Assembly (NCBI RefSeq): GCF_019800005.1
Contig: NZ_JABGCL010000036.1
Coordinates: forward strand, 1 to 35,936
Direction: 5' to 3'
DNA from: Geminicoccus harenae
GTDB taxonomy: Bacteria > Pseudomonadota > Alphaproteobacteria > Geminicoccales > Geminicoccaceae
DNA length: 35,936 nt
Below, in pieces: positions 34,100 to 35,936 of the stretch. The number at the start of each line of letters is the position of its first letter. The first letter of the stretch is position 1. The notes under the pieces were generated by a model. The model saw nothing but the letters and a program-made list of their open reading frames with translations. It did no database searches and was not told the DNA's origin. The position numbers were made by a program, and so were the translations under genes.

Positions 34100-34999
34100 A
34101 TGACCGAACGCATCGGCGACTTCGCCCACCAGACCAAGCTCGCCGACATGATGGGCGCCACCCGAACGCGCGTCCGTGGCCTGGAGACCGACGTCGTGAC
34201 CGGCAAGAGTGCCCGCAGCTTCGCCGAGATCCCGCAGGACACGGGGCTCCTGCTGCGCACCCGCGAGCAGCTGGCCAGCGGCAGGAGCTTCATCAGGCAG
34301 AACGAGCGCCTCACCAACGAGATCCAGGTGATGGACGGGACCTTGGGCAGCATCGTCGCGACGGCGGAGCGGCTGCGCACCCTGCTGGTCCAGCGCCTGA
34401 ACGACCCGACCGGCCAGGAGATGCCGCTCGACATCGAGGCCGCGGCGATGCTGGAGGAGGTCGCGGCCAGCCTGAACACCAGCTCGGACGGGCGCTATCT
34501 GTTCGCCGGCACCGCCACCGACCGCAAGCCGGTGACGCTGCCGCCCGCCCCGCTCACCACCGCCGATCCCACCCTCTATTATGCCGGCGACGAGCGGTCC
34601 CGCACCGTCTGGCTCGACCGGGACGTGGCGGTCGGTCTGCCCGCGCGGGCCGACGACCCGGCCTTCGCGCAGCTGATCGCCGCCCTCGGCACCGCCGTCG
34701 CCGCCCATGGCTCGGGCAACCGGGCCCAGCTCGAAAGCGCCCTGACCCGGGCAGAGCAGGCGCTCACCGGCGTGGTGGAGCTGCGCAGCCGGGTCGGTGC
34801 CGTGGCCAGCCGGGTCGCGGACGTCACCGATCACCAGCGCGACACCGTGCTCTATCTGGACGAGACCCGCGCCGCGATCGAGGACACCGACATCGCCGCG
34901 GCCATGACCGGCATGGCCCAGGACAAGGTCGCGATCGAGGCATCCTATCTCCTGGTCAGCCAGATCAGTAGCCTGTCCCTGGTCGACTACCTGCGCTGA
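34100..34999 (+). CDS. flgL: Flagellar hook-associated protein 3 (FlgL)
   Basis: The 299-residue flagellin-like protein has an N-terminal helix ending GLETDVVTGKSARSFAEIP, the NERLTNEIQVMDGTLGSI segment, the ASLNTSSDGRYLFAGTATDRKPV hallmark of FlgL, and a C-terminal helix IEDTDIAAAMTGMAQDKVAIEASYLLVSQISSLSLVDYLR. It is the second hook-filament junction protein. GGAG precedes ATG. Flagellin genes themselves are not in the window. It is the last gene of this flagellar unit. Confidence 0.9.
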   Translation: MTERIGDFAHQTKLADMMGATRTRVRGLETDVVTGKSARSFAEIPQDTGLLLRTREQLASGRSFIRQNERLTNEIQVMDGTLGSIVATAERLRTLLVQRLNDPTGQEMPLDIEAAAMLEEVAASLNTSSDGRYLFAGTATDRKPVTLPPAPLTTADPTLYYAGDERSRTVWLDRDVAVGLPARADDPAFAQLIAALGTAVAAHGSGNRAQLESALTRAEQALTGVVELRSRVGAVASRVADVTDHQRDTVLYLDETRAAIEDTDIAAAMTGMAQDKVAIEASYLLVSQISSLSLVDYLR

Positions 35000-35003
35000 T
35001 CCA

Positions 35004-35318
35004 CTACCTGAACCCGCGCACCGGCCGACGCTCGGCAACCTCGGCCTGCCGCGCTGGGGGGCTCCGCTCCGGGATACGGAGCCGACGACAGCACAGGTCG
35101 AAGACGCCCTCGGCTTCCATTGCGGATAGCGGCGCGGCGGCCGGCAAAGAACTCGGAGCCGCTGATGGACTGTCCTTGGCAGGAGATCCGGCCGTCAGCA
35201 TGGACAGTGCGGACCGGCATGTCCCGCTCGTACTCCGGCGGGAGGAACCACACGGGCACAGGGCGCGAGGCCGGCACGTAGCGGCTGACCGGAGTGGCCA
35301 TGGCCAGTGCCCTCGTAC
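35004..35318 (-). pseudogene. IS481-type transposase C-terminal remnant, frameshifted
   Basis: In one minus-strand frame bases 35318 to about 35125 read LAMATPVSRYVPASRPVPVW and PPEYERDMPVRTVHADGRIS, then FFAGRRAAIR. In another frame bases 35120 to 35060 read EAEGVFDLCCRRLRI. Placed together they match the C-terminal beta-rich domain of IS481 transposases (ALGM.PASRY.PSPR.., VRRV...G.I...G, AGRRV.LR, EGVFDVCY). The break between the frames is a frameshift. The DDE core that should lie at higher coordinates was not recognised. So this is a decayed fragment. Confidence 0.6.
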
Positions 35319-35808
35319 TGGCACTGGCCGTTGCTGATCTGGCGTTAAGTATCGAACACCGCTTACGCCTGATCATGCTCAGCGAACACATGACCATGGG
35401 GGAGAAACCTACGAGCGTGCGGTAGCCGCGCCATCGCCGGATCAAGCCAGACGCCCGGCTCATTGCTCGTACCTGCGGGCGAAAAGGCCGGCCGTGGACC
35501 ATCCTCACCTCCAGGTCGAACGGACATACTGTCAAGAGCGTGTGCCGGTCTATGTTGCCGGCAGCATCCCAAGGCCGAGTCCCTGTTGATGACCACGAGG
35601 CTTGGTGAGCAGACGCTCCTGCAGGCCGTACAGCCAGAATACCATCTGCGCTTGGACCGTCGCCATCCGGTGGAGACTGGCGCGAAAGTCCAAGGTCCGT
35701 GGTATGACGACGGGATGTGGCGGATCGGTGGATGCCAATGACGGACAATGCCTGCTTGATCCACTGCCTGTCGGGGCCAGGTCGACCGTCTCGTTGTCTC
35801 AATGCCAG
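35319..35808. other. Stretch between transposase remnants with no recognised gene
   Basis: About 490 bp with several overlapping open frames, none resembling a known family. The neighbouring remnants suggest eroded mobile DNA. The right-hand part should contain the terminal inverted repeat of the IS5-type element, but one end alone cannot define it. Confidence 0.5.
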
Positions 35809-35936
35809 TCAGCCGGTGAGCTGATCCGCCCTTCGCAGGTTCATGGCCGTGCAGAGCAGCCAGAGCTGGCAGCGGTTGCGCAGGAGGCCACGGTAGCGCA
35901 CGCGTCGGTACAGGTAGCGACGCTTCATGGTGCCGA
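35809..35936 (-). CDS. IS5-family transposase, C-terminal fragment (cut by window edge)
   Basis: The minus-strand frame is open from the window edge to a TGA at 35811-35809 and reads MKRRYLYRRVRYRGLLRNRC, then LLCTAMNLRRADQ. This is the conserved C-terminus of an IS5-family transposase of the KRR..Y..VRYRGL.RN type. It belongs to a different IS5 subgroup from the fragment at bases 1-111. The catalytic core is outside the window. Confidence 0.75.
   Translation of the reverse strand, partial: GTMKRRYLYRRVRYRGLLRNRCQLWLLCTAMNLRRADQLTG

Overview
The window is high-GC DNA from an alphaproteobacterium. AccA, a GcvTHP operon, DUF1192 and DUF3309 proteins and a short FlgJ all fit this class. The style suggests Rhodospirillales or Geminicoccales, but that rank is inference. 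Both edges are cut inside the 3' ends of different IS5-family transposase genes.

Bases 1-7706 look like the right part of an integrative element. A tyrosine recombinase gene lies beside a 3' fragment of a tRNA-Glu gene, the usual scar of integration into a tRNA. Leftward on the minus strand follow a 77-aa and a 289-aa unknown, an AlpA/excisionase-like HTH protein, a CHC2/Toprim primase, a DUF927 helicase-like ATPase, a 177-aa unknown, a 110-aa unknown, a 225-aa unknown and an HGG-motif small protein. Several neighbours share 4-bp ATGA overlaps, so they are probably co-transcribed. No capsid, terminase, relaxase or conjugation gene is visible. Inside the 177-aa gene is an unusual array of twelve 9-bp units in both orientations, in three blocks of four.

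Bases 7707-19344 hold four RTX (GGxGxD) calcium-binding proteins, presumably type I secreted. One stands alone. Three form a same-strand cluster with a shared architecture and carry GTG-GC start contexts. Between the lone gene and the cluster are a heme-dependent N-demethylase (DUF3445), a GNAT acetyltransferase whose reading frame runs 315 bp antisense into it, a HAD phosphatase, a NUDIX hydrolase with a zinc ribbon, DUF1192, Gpt and DUF3309 proteins. The last RTX gene has a 45-residue repeat of repeats and a run of 20 prolines. No ABC/MFP/TolC secretion genes are nearby.

Bases 19345-25456 carry housekeeping and catabolic genes: an FAH-family hydrolase, an acyl-CoA synthetase and an FmdB-like zinc-ribbon protein on the minus strand, then accA (TTG start), a VTT-domain membrane protein and a YbaK/ProX-type prolyl-tRNA deacylase. 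Bases 25476-30177 are the glycine cleavage operon gcvT-gcvH-gcvP behind a tandem glycine riboswitch, so glycine should switch on its own breakdown. Bases 30350-34999 are a tightly packed flagellar set, flgI-flgJ-flgN-flgK-flgL (P-ring, rod-binding protein, export chaperone, hook-filament junction proteins). The right end has a frameshifted IS481-type transposase remnant and the second IS5 fragment.
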